Source: Isoetes taiwanensis
Lineage: Eukaryota; Streptophyta; Lycopodiopsida; Isoetales; Isoetaceae
Direction of reading: 5' to 3'
Assembly: GCA_021234155.1 (NCBI GenBank)
Contig: JAJEKV010000049.1
Location: 10,144,292-10,208,291 of the forward strand
Length of the DNA stretch: 64,000 nt
The notes beneath the pieces were generated by a model. It was not told where the DNA came from, made no database searches, and saw nothing but the letters and a program-made list of their open reading frames with translations. Both the position numbers and the translations under genes were made by a program. Below are positions 39,273 to 52,100 of this stretch, in pieces (the stretch's first letter is position 1; the number at the start of each line of letters is the position of its first letter).

Positions 39273-39707
39273 CTGCTTTGGGAAGTCAGCTTCGCCTCAA
39301 CTCATTGCCTTCATCTTGGCTGCCTTCAACTCGTCTGCTCTATTTGATCTCAGCGCTGAACCTTGTCGTGTCGAGTGAACTATGGTGAGTGTTTTTTCAA
39401 TATGATTGCGGAATGTTATATTTTTATTTCATGCCAATTTTTTCGCACGTTGCACAAACACAAGTTGACACTTTGAAGCAATTTTAGAGTGTCCATGTTG
39501 CTGCCAACTAGAATTTTTGTTCACGTGGATGCACCTACAATCATTGGATTTGATCGACAGTCACAAAAAATTAATGGAAATTCCAGCATGTCTCATGTCT
39601 TGAGCGGTTATGCCCACGTTGGGGAAGCTATGGCGAAGCTTAAGCGAGCCTCTTCAACCATAAACCTCCTCCTTCCCCTCCTATTTCTTCTTCTCTTCAT
39701 AACCCTT
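39273..39707 (+). other. Block identical in both copies; possible first exon, copy B
   Basis: No difference seen from 7,306-7,740. Contains a Cys/Thr/Leu-rich leader-like stretch, ATGGTGAGTG near 39,380 (start codon directly followed by a donor-like GTGAGT), and an open frame from 39,489 (starts MSMLLPTRIFVHVDAPTIIG) running into a Leu-rich segment. Not recognised as any family. CTG and CAG sites inside are the same in both copies. Confidence 0.35.
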
Positions 39708-41960
39708 CTCACATTACCCCCGAGCCCTTTTTCTAGTCTTCTTTTTCTTAGATCTCCCAATAATTACAAACTCCTCGGTTTTGCTTTTGGTCGCTTTTTT
39801 TTCTTGCGCCTCCCCTCCATTCCGTGGTTCTTTTCGCGGTCCCCTTCCAATGGATGATTATGACATGGTCAATTCTGAAAATGGTGCTTTGTTTTATAGA
39901 TCGATTTTGCTAAAAGAAGTCGGGCGGATTGTTTTCTTCTTGAGTTTTGATAGAAAAGGTGAGAATTCTCATGGCTTGGGGTTCAATTTGAGGCTAGGCC
40001 GAAGCCCTTTCAGAAGAAATTGGAGGCTCTAATTAGACCGGGCCAATGAAAGACGCTAATGATAGATGGCCAAAGGCATAACATGTGTATTCGAAGCTTT
40101 ACAGAGCGCACGATACAAAAATGCCGGGTTTCTTGCTTTTGCTTGACAAGTATGGCTCGCCGCCAGGGGTTTTGGCGCCACACATGGCTAAACCCAAGCA
40201 AACAAGGCAGGATCCGATGGACTTAATCGAGAATGCAAGCCTTGATCCGGGCCGCAATGTTCAAAACATCCCCGACATTCCCCATCGGTTTGGGATCCGG
40301 CAAGATCATTTGGATCAACAGTTGCATGCGCTGATCTTAATGCACTATGCAAGCGAGGAAAAAGAGTGGCACATCCTGGCCAAATGAAGATGGCACTAAC
40401 GGCAATCTTTCGCCGCTCCGTAAGCCGCGTGGACGTTGTTCCATTGGAAGTCGACGATTTGAGGAAGTAGAGGAGCTTCAACTCAACCGTGTTTCTCTTA
40501 GTAGTAGTTTCCATTTTACATTGCTTTTGCATTGAGCAATCCACTCTTAAAGTGCCGGGCATCTAAATTTCCCCAATACTGAAGGGCATATGCAGATCGC
40601 TTCTAGTTTTTGCCTAGTTTATCCGCCTTAATTTTGTTGTAGGAAATTAACATTTAATCACCGGTATGTAGAGTAATCTCTTGTACGGCATGTTTCTATG
40701 CTTAGGTACGTAAGGATATGATTAATTTGTATAGAATAATGATCACGAGCCATAGATTTACTCTATCATGTTCGCATGCCACTTGAGAAGGTTAAGTGCA
40801 ATACCTTGTCGCTTTGAGACTCATATGCCACGCTTTTTCTTGAGAATAAATTGAAGTGAAATATGCATGTATAACCGGTATGCACATACGAAATGCAAGG
40901 TGGTATAAAATCATAAACGCATCCCACCACCATTTTAATATTGTAGAACATGAATGGATTCGTTTCGATAATTTAATAAATTCGACTTTTCCTTAAGCAC
41001 GTTGACATGCGTGACATAATTAGATGTCTATATGAATCAAGTATGTGGGGCTTAAATTCAAGCATGAACATATCTTTTAAGCCATTATCGCATTAAATCT
41101 TAATACAACCGCATGCCATGTAAATAAACTTGCCATTAAATGCTTGGGGACATCAAATAATTGGTGGATTTGGCGTAAATTGAGGGATCTTGCATTCCTT
41201 GAACTGGTTATGGTTGGTATTTACTACTTTGTAGTATAATGAGAGATGTAAATTGATCATAGTAACCGCTTTAAATTGAATTATGGTTGGTGAAGGGCGA
41301 TGAGCCATGCCAAGACCATCGCCACCTGCTAACCCTTGCCTCATTACCATTTCTTTGCTAATGTTGGTCCGGTTACAGGTAACCGGGTCTTGCATCTCCA
41401 ATCTTTTGTATTTTGATGTTTGGATGCATATTTCACATGACGAAAATACAAGCTAGTCAGAGGCCGGATGGAAGATTTGGCACATGTAGACAACAACCTA
41501 AGCTCTCTACCGGAGGCTCAACGATATTTCAATTCTCGCTAAACTCAGATCATTTTACACTTTACGAAACAGAGGTACCTATTTCAATTCTCTCTTTATG
41601 CTTAAATTGTGCTCGTAAATGTTTGAGCACAATAAACAAGGCATTTGGGTACACGCAGTTAGGCTATGCCTGATTTCTGGAAGTTTTATCATTTGAAGAA
41701 TAGCACCGTTTTTCACATTTTTGCTGTTGAATAGTCAGATAGAGATAACACATGTAATATTCATAAAGAATATGAGAAAATGCAGGTGTGTTTGGATAAG
41801 TAACGGATATAATGGATCAACAGATATTGTAGTTTACAGTTAGTTTGTATTGAATAAAGGATGCATGATACAACAACTACGTATATTCTGCTTTGAATAT
41901 AGAATACAAAGGGCTTTATGTTCATGGAGTATTGCCGAGGAATTTTTTTTGAATGATGAG
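39708..41960. other. Low-agreement stretch, copy B
   Basis: Nothing recognisable. Short frames such as 39,781-40,032 and 40,085-40,387 are not shared in the same form by copy A. The region alternates between identical stretches and clusters of change at CTG/CAG/CCG sites. Confidence 0.3.
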
Positions 41961-42690
41961 CTATGACGTGTTGGTTAAAAGGCAAAAGTATGCACGGATG
42001 CATCAATGGCATGCAATTGCTTGGATTGACAGTAGAAACTGATAGAAACATACGAGATGGGAGGCATAACTTGCACTATTATGACAAGTTCTTTCAAGCA
42101 TTTGGTCACGTACAGTTTAGAGATAGGAAAGGAGCGGCACCTAAATGGCGCTACCCAACAGGCTTGAATAATTTGGTGTTTGATGTTGAAGTTTTGAAAG
42201 TTGCATTGTTAAAACCTCGCTCGTGAAGTTACTCGTGTATCTCTCAAGAGCAACGCTTTATAGTTGTCCCTTATAACTTAGTTGAACACCTAAAAAGTTC
42301 GATAACAAAACACATGAAGCACAACAACGCTTTATAGTTGTCCCTTATAACTTAATTGAACACCTAAAAAGTTCGTGATAACAAAACACATGAAGCACAA
42401 CCAATTGAAGTGGCATGTATGGACCGATCGAAGAGTTCATTAAAACCTCATATTCTTGCATGGGATTATGACATTGTAATAACAACATTTCCACGACTAA
42501 GTGCGAGTGGAGCTCGAGGAAAACATTGTTTTGATGCAAATACATTGGTTTAGAATTATTTTAGATGAAGGGCAACACCCCAAATTGTTGCCCCAAAGAC
42601 AACGATTGTAACAATGCCTTAATTCCTAGAGCAATTGACAAAGCCCTAAAGTCCGCCATTCCATTCCCCGAAGCTTAAATTCAAGGCTTG
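41960..42690 (+). pseudogene. SNF2-type ATPase fragment, copy B
   Basis: Starts with a frame at 41,963-42,226 (RHNLHYYDKFFQAFGHVQF, WRYPTGLNNLVFDVEVLK), then SNF2 motifs: ALIVVPYNLVEH, partly duplicated by a 74-bp tandem repeat; WHVWTDR; AWDYDIVITTFPRLSA at about 42,455-42,505; and HWFRIILDEG at about 42,544-42,573. These match the first half of the Snf2 ATPase lobe and most resemble plant F-box/SNF2 proteins. In that family PRLSA is followed by Glu-Trp; here both copies carry a shortened CG form just where CAG is expected. The C-terminal helicase lobe is not seen. Broken or misread. Confidence 0.6.
42252..42401 (+). repeat. 74-bp tandem duplication in the SNF2 fragment
   Basis: AACGCTTTATAGTTGTCCC starts at 42,252 and again at 42,326; each unit runs through ACACATGAAGCACAAC. 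Copy A has the same duplication at 10,339-10,487, so it predates the segment duplication. Confidence 0.8.
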
Positions 42691-43402
42691 AATCCATAAG
42701 GATCCATTAACGTTTGCCCATGACATATGATGTATGGAAATCACAGAGAGCTTATACTTAATGAAAATATTACGAGCATATGCAATAGAAGAGCTAATGT
42801 GCTATATGAAAAATCTTAGTTTTAATGTGAGCATGTGCACACCATGAGCATGGCTAAAAAAAACATTTGTGATGCCCCGAACAGCTTTAATGCTATGAAC
42901 ATCATTAGCAACTTACAAAAATGCTCAATATGCAAGGTTTTTTATTTTTCATTTCAGAATCTATCAACATTAACGTGCAGAGGTGAAAGAACTTTATCAA
43001 AACCTATAATTGCTGTAAAAAGTAATCAAACGTGCTTTTGACTAGTTTATTCTTGTTATTTATCAGCGTGGGAGAAGAATGTTATCTATGAACCGCATAC
43101 TTGAAGCGTCGATTAGGATTATGTAAAATAAAAGATCTGGAACCCAATGCTAAGTGCCATGGTGTTCCTCTTGGAAACAGTTTTTGTAAAGTATCCATTA
43201 TAAATTGCAATTACGATGATGAGACTCTTCCGCAAAGACATCCTAGTGGCGACATAAATGAGTCTGAGTGTACAAATTTTCTGATAAAACAGAGAAATGT
43301 GTATGAAACTAATTTGGGACTAGGATGATGGTGGAAACAAGTTCAAAGTGGATCAAAACTTCGCTAGTGAACCGCACGTGTCCTAATAGGGCTTAAAGTC
43401 AC
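42691..43402. other. Unassigned stretch next to SNF2 fragment, copy B
   Basis: Contains the 75-codon frame at 43,101-43,328, identical to 11,187-11,414, with the Cys-containing stretch AKCHGVPLGNSFCKV. Identity between copies over about 280 bp suggests an exon or other preserved block, but no family is recognised. Confidence 0.3.
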
Positions 43403-43434
43403 GGGTGGATTCATGGTATGGTGTCTCAATTTTG
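43403..43434 (+). repeat. Left terminal inverted repeat
   Basis: Opens GGGTGGATTCATGG and ends CAATTTTG. The same sequence stands at 11,493-11,524 in copy A. Flank on the left ends AAAGTCAC (B) or AAAGTCACGT (A). Confidence 0.6.
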
Positions 43435-44239
43435 CTCATTTTGCACCACAAAAATAGTCCAAAACATAGTTCAAGATTGTGGTTTGTACACACAAAAATT
43501 CAAATCATTTAGCATTTATGATAGTGCAAAAATAAAATTCCTCTCTTTGGCATGATATCTTTCTCGAGAATAGGACTTTTGAATTTGCCACACAAGCCAA
43601 ATGCCACGAGACCAAAATAACGTGGACCGCCAAAAATAACCAAAAACACCAAAAGACCTAAATAGAGATCAAGAAGAATAGCCGATCTTGTGGATCGTAG
43701 CTTGGGATCATAGCCAAACAGGATCTTGTGGATCATAGCCACCAAACGTAGATTGGCGGATCATAGCTTGCCAAATCATGGGAAAAGCTTTTGGGAAAAG
43801 CTTTGCTATATGCAAAGGCCGATTTTGTTTCCATTGATTTTTGACCTTGTGAAAAGACCTAAATAGAGATTATGAAGCACAAACTGTGAGATCTTGTGGA
43901 TCATAGCTTGTGGATCATAGCATAAAGATTGTTTGATCATAGCTAGAGCTTGTGGCAAAGCTTTTGTTGTATGTAGTGCCAATTTTGATTGATTTTTGAC
44001 CTTGTGGAGTTGGTTCAATCCTTGGTCTCTTAAATTTCATGGTTGTAGAAATGGAAAAAATGTCTTGAATGATAGTGGATTATCATACAGGATTTGTTAA
44101 AACATGAGGAAAAGTTTGTGGATCCATTAGAGATGCTAAGTATTGGGGACCAAAGGTGGAGAATAAACAATCCTATAGATTGAGGGCTCGAAAAAGAAAA
44201 GAAAGAGGCTTTTCTCGAAAGCATTTATAGGGCAATCTA

Positions 44240-46957
44240 TGAGGAAAGGAGTCATGTTCAAAATGGGCAGTGTTAGTCAAGTTATGGTCGTAGTATGGTT
44301 TTTGCATGATGTTAAAGGTAAGGATATAGATTGGTTGAGTTTTTATAAGCATGCTTCAAAAAAAGAGGTCTTCAATGCTAGAAGAAGATAATATACCCAT
44401 CCAAGAAGATAGTGGGACTAGAAAAGCACCTCAAACCTATACAAGATTCAGCATCAATCGAACCACGATTGGCTTCATCATATTCTAAAACCGTGGAGTC
44501 TAAGAGACGTAAATATGGTAATACAAGTTGTAGTTTTATTTTGTTTAATTTGCATTTTGTCAAATGAGCTTACGCAACACAATGTGGGTGGTTTCAAAGA
44601 AAGTTGGAGATGCAAAAAGAGATTTTTACCTTTGGACATTCCGATAGTAAGTACTTTTTGATAAACATTGTAGAGTCTTAATAATCATTGGTTTGTTCAT
44701 AGCCTAACCTTTCGGTTATTGTGGTCATAGTTTTGTGATAGTTTTTGTCGCCAGCTTAAATTGTAGTTCTTTAGTAGAATTGTGGTTTGGAGTTCTTAAA
44801 TTGGAGTTGTGAATTTATATTATTTGTAGTATATAATTGTGATTTAGAGTTTGTGAATTTAGATTGTAGTTTATATATTTGGATTTGTTGTTTGTGGTTT
44901 ATGATTTGTGGTTTGGGGTTAATGGATTTGGTTTATGAGTTGGGTGTCTTAGTTTGTGGATTGAGTGAATTTTATATTGTGTTCTGTAGTTTGTGGTTTG
45001 TGGTTGCATGTTTTGGTTTGTGGATTGGGGAATTTTATATTGTGTTTTGTGGTTTGTGGTTTTGCATTTGTCTTTGGTTTGTGGTTTTGCATTTGTGATG
45101 GTTAAATTGTGGTTAAGGATTTATACTTTTGTGCTTTGTGGATTATATTTTATAGATTGGACCCGAATTATAGTGAGTGGAATATAGATTGTGGATTGAG
45201 CCTTTAATAAAGTTTCTTTAGATTGTGGAATATACTTGTATCCCCTCGTAACTAATTTACTTGAATTGTTTCATTCTGATTCCTTACTGCGATGACAAAA
45301 TGGAAGGAGTCCACCTAATTGAAGGTGAAAGAGGTTGATTGTAGGCTACAAATGTCATATAACAAATGGAAAGAGTTGAAGAAAACCTTCAAATCATTGA
45401 GGGAGAAGAAGGAGCATTATATGCAAGAAATTGTAGACATCAAATGCTTGATGCAAGGAATGACAAAGGAAGCAACCGGGGTGTGCAAATTGGTAGATAT
45501 GAAGGAAGCCGAGGTAGTTAAAGTTGTGGCATCATTGGTTGTTGTAGAGGAAGATCTTGATGCTATTGAGAAGAGGAGGCAAGGGACAATGATGAGATTG
45601 CAAAACTCGGGCTCGCGGTGTCTTGAAAGGCTTATTGAAGGTCGCAATGTCCTTGAGAACGGATTAAACTAGATCCTTATCTACCCGAGTCTATAGAAAC
45701 AAATTTCCTATCAGACTCACCTGAACGTGTATGTCCCTATTGTAGAAGATTCTTGGAATATGATGGGAAGCCACCGCCTTTTTGTTACCTGAGAGTGTAA
45801 CCATCTTTACCATATTCAATGTTTGGCCTCATTATTAAGGTATGAGCAAAAGTAAATTTTGATCTTAACAATAGTTATATTTTGATCATTAAGCTCTTTA
45901 AATTGATGTGTATAATTTCTTGTTTTCAGTTATAGGGATAAGTGTTGTAGCCCGGTTGTAACCAGATCATATCCGCCACTTGGATTGTTTACATTTGGCG
46001 TGAAGAAAGTTGTACACTCATATGGTATGTATAAGTGGTTAAGCAATCAACTTCTTAACATCATTTAATGTTGATGGTTTTGTTGGTTGTCCTATTAGAT
46101 GTCCATATGAATCCCACATATGCAAGCACAAGTAGAGATAAGGGATATCTATTCTCACGTATAGAAGAGCAAAAGATCCAAGTGGAGAATGCAACACAAC
46201 CCGAAATTGAGAAAGAAGAGCACACCGGACAATCGTAAAGTGAGAAACAAGGTAATGTAAAAGTTAATAGTTTGTATTAGAATAACTTATGTTATTTTTC
46301 ATTCTTCTTGTATCTTCCTCGCATGCAAAGCTTCAAATTGCGGATCAAATCTAAATGAAGAGTCAAGTCAGCGCCAGGCTTCAAATTGCGATCAAATCTA
46401 AATGAAGAGTCAAGTGCAAAGATATATTTGATGCTTCCAAATTTACGCCAAGTGCGTGATGTCTCCAAAAGCTACAATGAACCTTCTCTATTTGGACCTC
46501 CTAGCCCTTCTAGCTTTACCAAGCAGGGAAGTTTCCACCAAGATCCTAAAACCCACTTTCTAGCTTCAACAAGGAGGATAAGCTCAATAAACCCTCTAGC
46601 TCTACCAAGCAAGCTGAGTCCACCGCATCTGAAAACCGCTTAGCTTTCGACAATGAGGAGAAGTTCGTTGCATTAAAAAAACCACTTTTTGTAGTAGAAG
46701 TCAAAGATTTCATATCTGGTTGGTTTAAGATACTAATTTTATTATTCCTTTGATAGTTCTAATATTATTCATACTGAAGCTATAATTTCTTTAGGTATAG
46801 ATACAAGTAGCAAATTGGAAATCGAAACCGAAAATGTCGAAGAGATATCTACTAGAAAAAACAAAGGTATTCTTCCTTCACTTTTGTTCCATTACAGTTA
46901 GTAAATTAGTGTACTAATTCTCTAAATATATAGCAATTCTCTTGGCTCAAGAAATAC
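44240..46957 (+). CDS. Element plus-strand gene, N-terminal part: coiled coil and RING-like motif
   Basis: A possible early exon lies near 44,380-44,512 (MLEEDNIPIQEDSG). After the repeat-rich intron, the exon at 45,319-45,672 encodes a Lys/Glu-rich coiled coil of about 115 residues (KWKELKKTFKSLREKKEHY, VVVEEDLDAIEKRRQG). The next segment (about 45,675-45,838) holds CPYCRRFLEYDGKP and ECNHLYHIQC, the spacing of the first half of a RING-type zinc finger. A clean intron follows (GTATGAG at 45,839, TTTTCAG ending near 45,930), then exons with FTFGVKKVVHSYG, a second intron (GTATGT at about 46,025, CTATTAG near 46,098), and Ser/Pro-rich exons to the LINE at 46,972. The gene resumes beyond the LINE at 53,792. 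A role in ubiquitin or SUMO chemistry can be inferred from the zinc motif plus the downstream protease, but is unproven. Confidence 0.5.
44780..45240 (+). repeat. TTTGTGGTTT-rich intron of the plus-strand gene
   Basis: About 450 bp of irregular TTTGTGG/GTGGTTT repeats between a likely donor (ATATGGTAATAC at about 44,513) and an acceptor near 45,285, where copy A reads TTTCATTACAG. Low-complexity open frames in it (44,787-45,187) are rejected as genes. Confidence 0.6.
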
Positions 46958-47833
46958 AATTTGATGATGACGAAGATCTCCTGCCGTAATGAAGAGCGGC
47001 TAGGGTTAGGGCGGCCGCCATGGCCGCCTCCGTTATTTGCAGAGCAGGGTATGTCTTCTGGTTTTGCGTCCCGTGGCCTGGTAGATACAGTCACGGTGGG
47101 GCTCTTGCTTCCATTCTGTGTAAAAGAATGGAGTTTCATAGACAGGTTTCTCTGGAGGATTCGATCAGAAGTATCTGAAGGTGTTAGCAAGAAGAACTTG
47201 GAGGAAGACGATGTTGGCTACAAAACATCTGATTTGGAAGGATATAGTATGAGGACATCTCCGTGTCGAAATGGAGAAATGATAGGCGCTTGATGAGGCT
47301 AAGAAAAAAAAAAAAAAAAGAAGGCAAATGGGAAATCATTGTGGGGAAGATTCTCCTTGATCATTCAAATGCCGACCAAGAAGGCTTGAAGGATGTAAAG
47401 GCGATCCGGAAAACGAGACGTCCCCGCAGATGAGCCGCCGCTATACATAGTGTGGTGGAAAACATCCACAATTTATCCAGATCATCTTCATTACGCCTTC
47501 CAAGTTTTCAACCCCCACTCTTCGAGAAAGTTGATCTGTGCATGATATTCTTGAGGTGGTCATTGTGTCGATGTTTTATCGTGGAGGAAAAAATCTTTCT
47601 CGCCACCGCCGCTTTGGGGACAAATCATGGATATGTGTTGTTTGAGTGGTGTGGCTATACACTCCCATCGTTCTTTCTAATGCCCTTCTTATTTTGATTG
47701 TGGTGCTATTCTTGTGGTCGAATGCAGCAGCTCTTTTGATCAGGTTAGTTCTACATCTCTTCCACAACATAATAGTGAAAGGTTACGAAATAGTTGGGTG
47801 GGAAGTTTATGAAACAGTTGGGTCCTGTAATAT

Positions 47834-48283
47834 GGTTTGGATAGGCTTTAATTGTGCCTGCATTTTTGGTCTGCACTGGAATGGTGGGAACACGGCTCCT
47901 GTTTTGCAATCTACTGGTAGTCTGTGTATTCTATTGAATCTCTATGTTAAGGAGTCAGCCCTTAATCATGTTGGGCCGGCATGTAATGTGAGAAGCATCA
48001 TGAACTGCTATCTTAGTATCAGGATATTAATATATCTTCTCTGGTTTTGGCAAGTTTTGGTTTGGATAGGCATTAATTGTGCCTGCATTTTTGGTCTGCA
48101 CTGGAATGGTGGGAACACGGCTCCTGTTTTGCAATCTACTGGTAGTCTGTGTATTCTATTGAATCTCTATGTTAAGGAGTCAGCCCTTAATCATGTTGGG
48201 CCGGCATGTAATGTGAGAAGCATCATGAACTGCTATCTTAGTATCAGGATATTAATATATCTTCTCTGGTTTTGGCAAGTTTC
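47834..48283 (+). repeat. Two 225-bp tandem units in the LINE 5' region
   Basis: Units begin with GGTTTGGATAGGC at 47,834 and 48,059 and are nearly identical to the end of the second at about 48,283. Copy A holds the same pair (15,932-16,375). Tandem 5' units recall promoter monomers of some L1 elements in animals. A 252-codon open frame spanning them (47,646-48,404) is a consequence of the repeat and shows no known domain. Confidence 0.75.
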
Positions 48284-49164
48284 AATGAACACTAGAAAAT
48301 CTATTGTCACAATATTCTACATCATCCTTTTAAGCTGCAAAATCAAGTTAAGAAACCGCTCTAAAGGGATCACGCGATTTTTTGGTTCGAATCGTAATGT
48401 CTAGCTTTGGGCCATGGTCAATGGGGCTGACATATGGGAATTCCCACCATTGGCAACAGCTTCCGGTAATGGGCCTTGTTTGGCAGTTGTTGGGGAGGGG
48501 AATGCTTCCAAAGATAAATTGGCAATGGTGGGTGATTATATGGGATATCATAAGGGGGGCTACGCACCTTGGTAAATTTCAATCATGTTGGGTAGAATCC
48601 AATGAACCCCTTTTACTCACCCATCATTATGGTGGGAAATTAGACACTCATCATTGGGTTAGCATGCTGGGGCTAAAGGGAACAACACCCTGGATGGCTT
48701 TAGTGTCACACACAACAAGACAAGAACACAACAAGACAAGCATGAGTCCACATTGCTTTACAATGACAAAGGTGATTATTGGACCGTTAAATGGGGAGGG
48801 GGCTTTTGCTACATGGGCCTATCTTTTGCATCACATGGTCTAACCATTTTCAAAAGTGACACTCATGGCTTACATATTTTATATATGGTTGCAATAAAAC
48901 ACCTAAGGAGTGCTAGGGGTGGTGGGCCACTTATTTTAAGTATGGTTGCAATAAAACACCTAGGGAGTGCTAGGGATGGGGGGCCACTTATATGGTTATG
49001 CAGGTGGGGGGGTACTGCACAGTTTATATTTAAGATGACATTGGTGTATCTTTTGTGGTTGACCTTTGTTGAGACGGGGGATCGACGTAGAAAAGGGAAA
49101 GGGAATGTTCAGATGGTTACAAAGACAACTGCCAGCTTGCCGATAGGTTATTATACTATATACT

Positions 49165-52100
49165 ATGAAAATTGTCTCCTGGAACCTCCGAGGTATTAAA
49201 GGCGTCCTGAAACGTGGTAGAGTGCTTGCAGCCATACGCTCTATGATGGCAGATGTTATTCTCTTACAAGAGCATAGACTTCCTGACTTCGAAGCAAGTT
49301 CTATAGGCAAATGGGTAGGTGGCAACTATTCCTCCTTTAGTTGTGCAGCCAGGGAAACTAAAGGTGGCACCTGTATCCTCTGGAGAGGCCTTGTTCAGAA
49401 GTCCTACTATGCTTCTGGGGATGGTCGATGGCAGGTGGTGACCTTTGAATCTAATGAGTGCCAATGGGGGGTCATCAATGTGTATGCATCAAATAAGCCT
49501 GCAGAAAGGGCCGCTATGTGGAAAGAAATTGAAAGCTGGATAGGTCATCAAGGGGATGTCACCGAAAACTGGATTTTAGGGGGAGATCTGAACATGACCG
49601 ATGTTTGGGACCAAAAAATTGGGTTGCATAGAAATCTATCAGGAGATGAGGATACTTCTTGGAACTCATTGCTTGATAGTGTGGGATTTAACTTGATTCC
49701 GCCTTCCAATGCTACCTTCTCATGGTCGAATAAGCAGAAGGGCCAAGACAGAGTATATTGCCTATTAGACAGATTTTATATGGCCAATAAAACGGCATGC
49801 TTCATGGACAAGTGTTATGTGGAGGGGGAGCTTGCCTTCTCCCACTCTGATCATGTTCCCCAAAGCTTATTTCTAGAAAGTATGCCTACTACTGGAAAGC
49901 GTGGAAATATCCCTTTCAAATTTAATACTTCGTGGCTAGGAAAGGAGGCATTTTGCAAGCCTTTCAGGGTATTTATATCCTCTCTCTCTAATGATCTTAA
50001 TCTTCTAAGCATGAAAGCCTGGGTTGAGAAGCTCAGCCTAATGAAGGCCTGGGTTAAAGTGTGGGGGAAGAGCAGAGCCATGGAGTTCAAAAGGGAAAAG
50101 ACTGATATATATAATCAGTTGAGAATAGTTAAGCAGGACTTATTATCTGATCCACACAACATTGCTAAACAGAACATTGAGGCTGATTTGGAGGGGAAAG
50201 CAAAGGCAATTGAGGAGGAGGAGGCTAGAGGGGCGGCAGTTCGCTCTAAAACTAAATGGTATGCCGAACTTGACCATGAGAACTCCAAGTGCTTTTTTAG
50301 AATGGCTGGTGCAAGGTTAGCTGATAACAGTATCTCATCGATTAAGGATGGCAATTCAAATGTATTGGAGGAACCACAGGAGATCAGATCATTTATTAGA
50401 GAAAGCTTTGAGAATCAATTTAAGGAAGATCCTTTACCTTCCTCTTACCATGCTCAGATGGCACTTTGGTTGTCTAAAGTGGATTGGGGGGGGAAGGTTA
50501 CTCGAGAAGAAAATCAACTTTTATTACATAACATAGAGGGAGATGAGATCTACAAAACCTTATGCTCCCTTGCAGCAGGAAAATCTCCTGGGCCAGATGG
50601 TTTCCCTCCAGAATTCTTTGTTGAATTTTGGGATGTGCTTGGACCGGACTTCATCAGAGCTGTATGTGGAGCATGGTTGTCATGTTCTCTACACCCGTCA
50701 CTAGCAGCAGGGTTTATCACTCTTGTTCCTAAGGTTCCAAGACCTCAAAGCCTCGGGGAATGGAGGCCTATTGCACTCACCAATGTCATCTATAAAGTAA
50801 TCATGAAGGTTATTGCTAACCGCTTGAAACCAATTTTGAACAGGGTCATTGGGCATGAGCAATCAGCTTTCTTGCCAGGCAGATACATATTGGATAACTA
50901 CCTTGCAGCCAGGGAAGGTCTGCATTGGTGCCAGGCCTCCAAACAAAATTGTGTAATGATCAAGATGGACTTTAGAAAGGCATATGATTCTCTTAGATGG
51001 GAAGGGTTGCGCCATCATGTACCATATGGGATTTGAGTCCCACTTTATTCAGTTGGCTTTGGGGATGAATAACTTAGCATCTGCGTCGGTCCTGGTTAAT
51101 GGACAACCATCTGGCCTGCACTATTTAAACTCAAGAAGGGGATTAGACAGGGCTGCCCCCTCGCTCCTTACTTGTTCCTCATCATGGCTAACCTTTTGAC
51201 AAGAATGGTTCAGTTAAAGATGTTGGAGGGGATGGGAAGGGCTTACTTTTCCCGGGTACGAAAAGTTAACAATTATGCAATATGCGTGATGACACCTTCA
51301 TGTTCCTCGATATGATGACAACAGTTTCCACTCATTTCGAGAGATTCGGCGTCCTTTGAGGTTATATCCGAATCGGCCTTAATGCGAATAAGTGTGCGAT
51401 TCTACGGGCTTCGAGATAGTCCCATTGATCCTCTGCGTCGGGGTCCAGGTTTTCCGGTTGTGGCAGTGGGAATCGCTTAAGCTTCCGGTCTTCCCCGGTG
51501 CTTTCGAGACAACCTCAAAGGCCTCCTCGGGCCCCCATATTGGATAAACTCGTAGAAAGAAGGTAAGTCTATGGTCCACAAGGACCTTGGCAACATCCGG
51601 CGTGTGGCGGTTGCTAATGCGGTGCTAGTCTGCCTCTCATATCTATTACTCATCAGCGATGATTGCCCAGAAAGGGGTTTACAATCAAATGCAAACTATC
51701 ATCAGGAAATTCATCTGGGGTGGCATGGCTAAGGTGGCCTGGGAGGAGCTGTGTCGGGATAAAAGGGATGGGGGATTGGGCTGCAAAGACCCATTCACTC
51801 AGGCACAGGCCCTGGCAGCTAAATTTGTTTGGAGAGTACTACAAGGTGAGTCATCTACTTTATCACCTGCTTTGAAATTTATATCCTATTGGTTGAAGCA
51901 AGGTAAGCTCTTGGGAAAGCCAGCTCTCCCCAGAGATGAGTTGGGAGCTTTCTATTTTAGCTTCAAGGTAGCCCCTGGTACGTCTCCTGTGATGAGAAAG
52001 ATTCTCCAAGCGTGGCTGGACGTGCAACATCTTTTCACCCCTATGGATCCTCCTAGGGAAGCAGGTGGTTTCAGCTTATTTTGGAATACTGGGGTATGGG

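Noticed and set aside
44787-45187. Trp/Cys/Leu-rich open frames as genes
   Set aside because: They are translations of the TTTGTGGTTT repeat inside an intron.
47646-48404. 252-codon open frame in the LINE 5' region as a membrane protein
   Set aside because: It spans a 225-bp (75-codon) tandem repeat that keeps any open frame open; no domain, and copy A does not preserve it.
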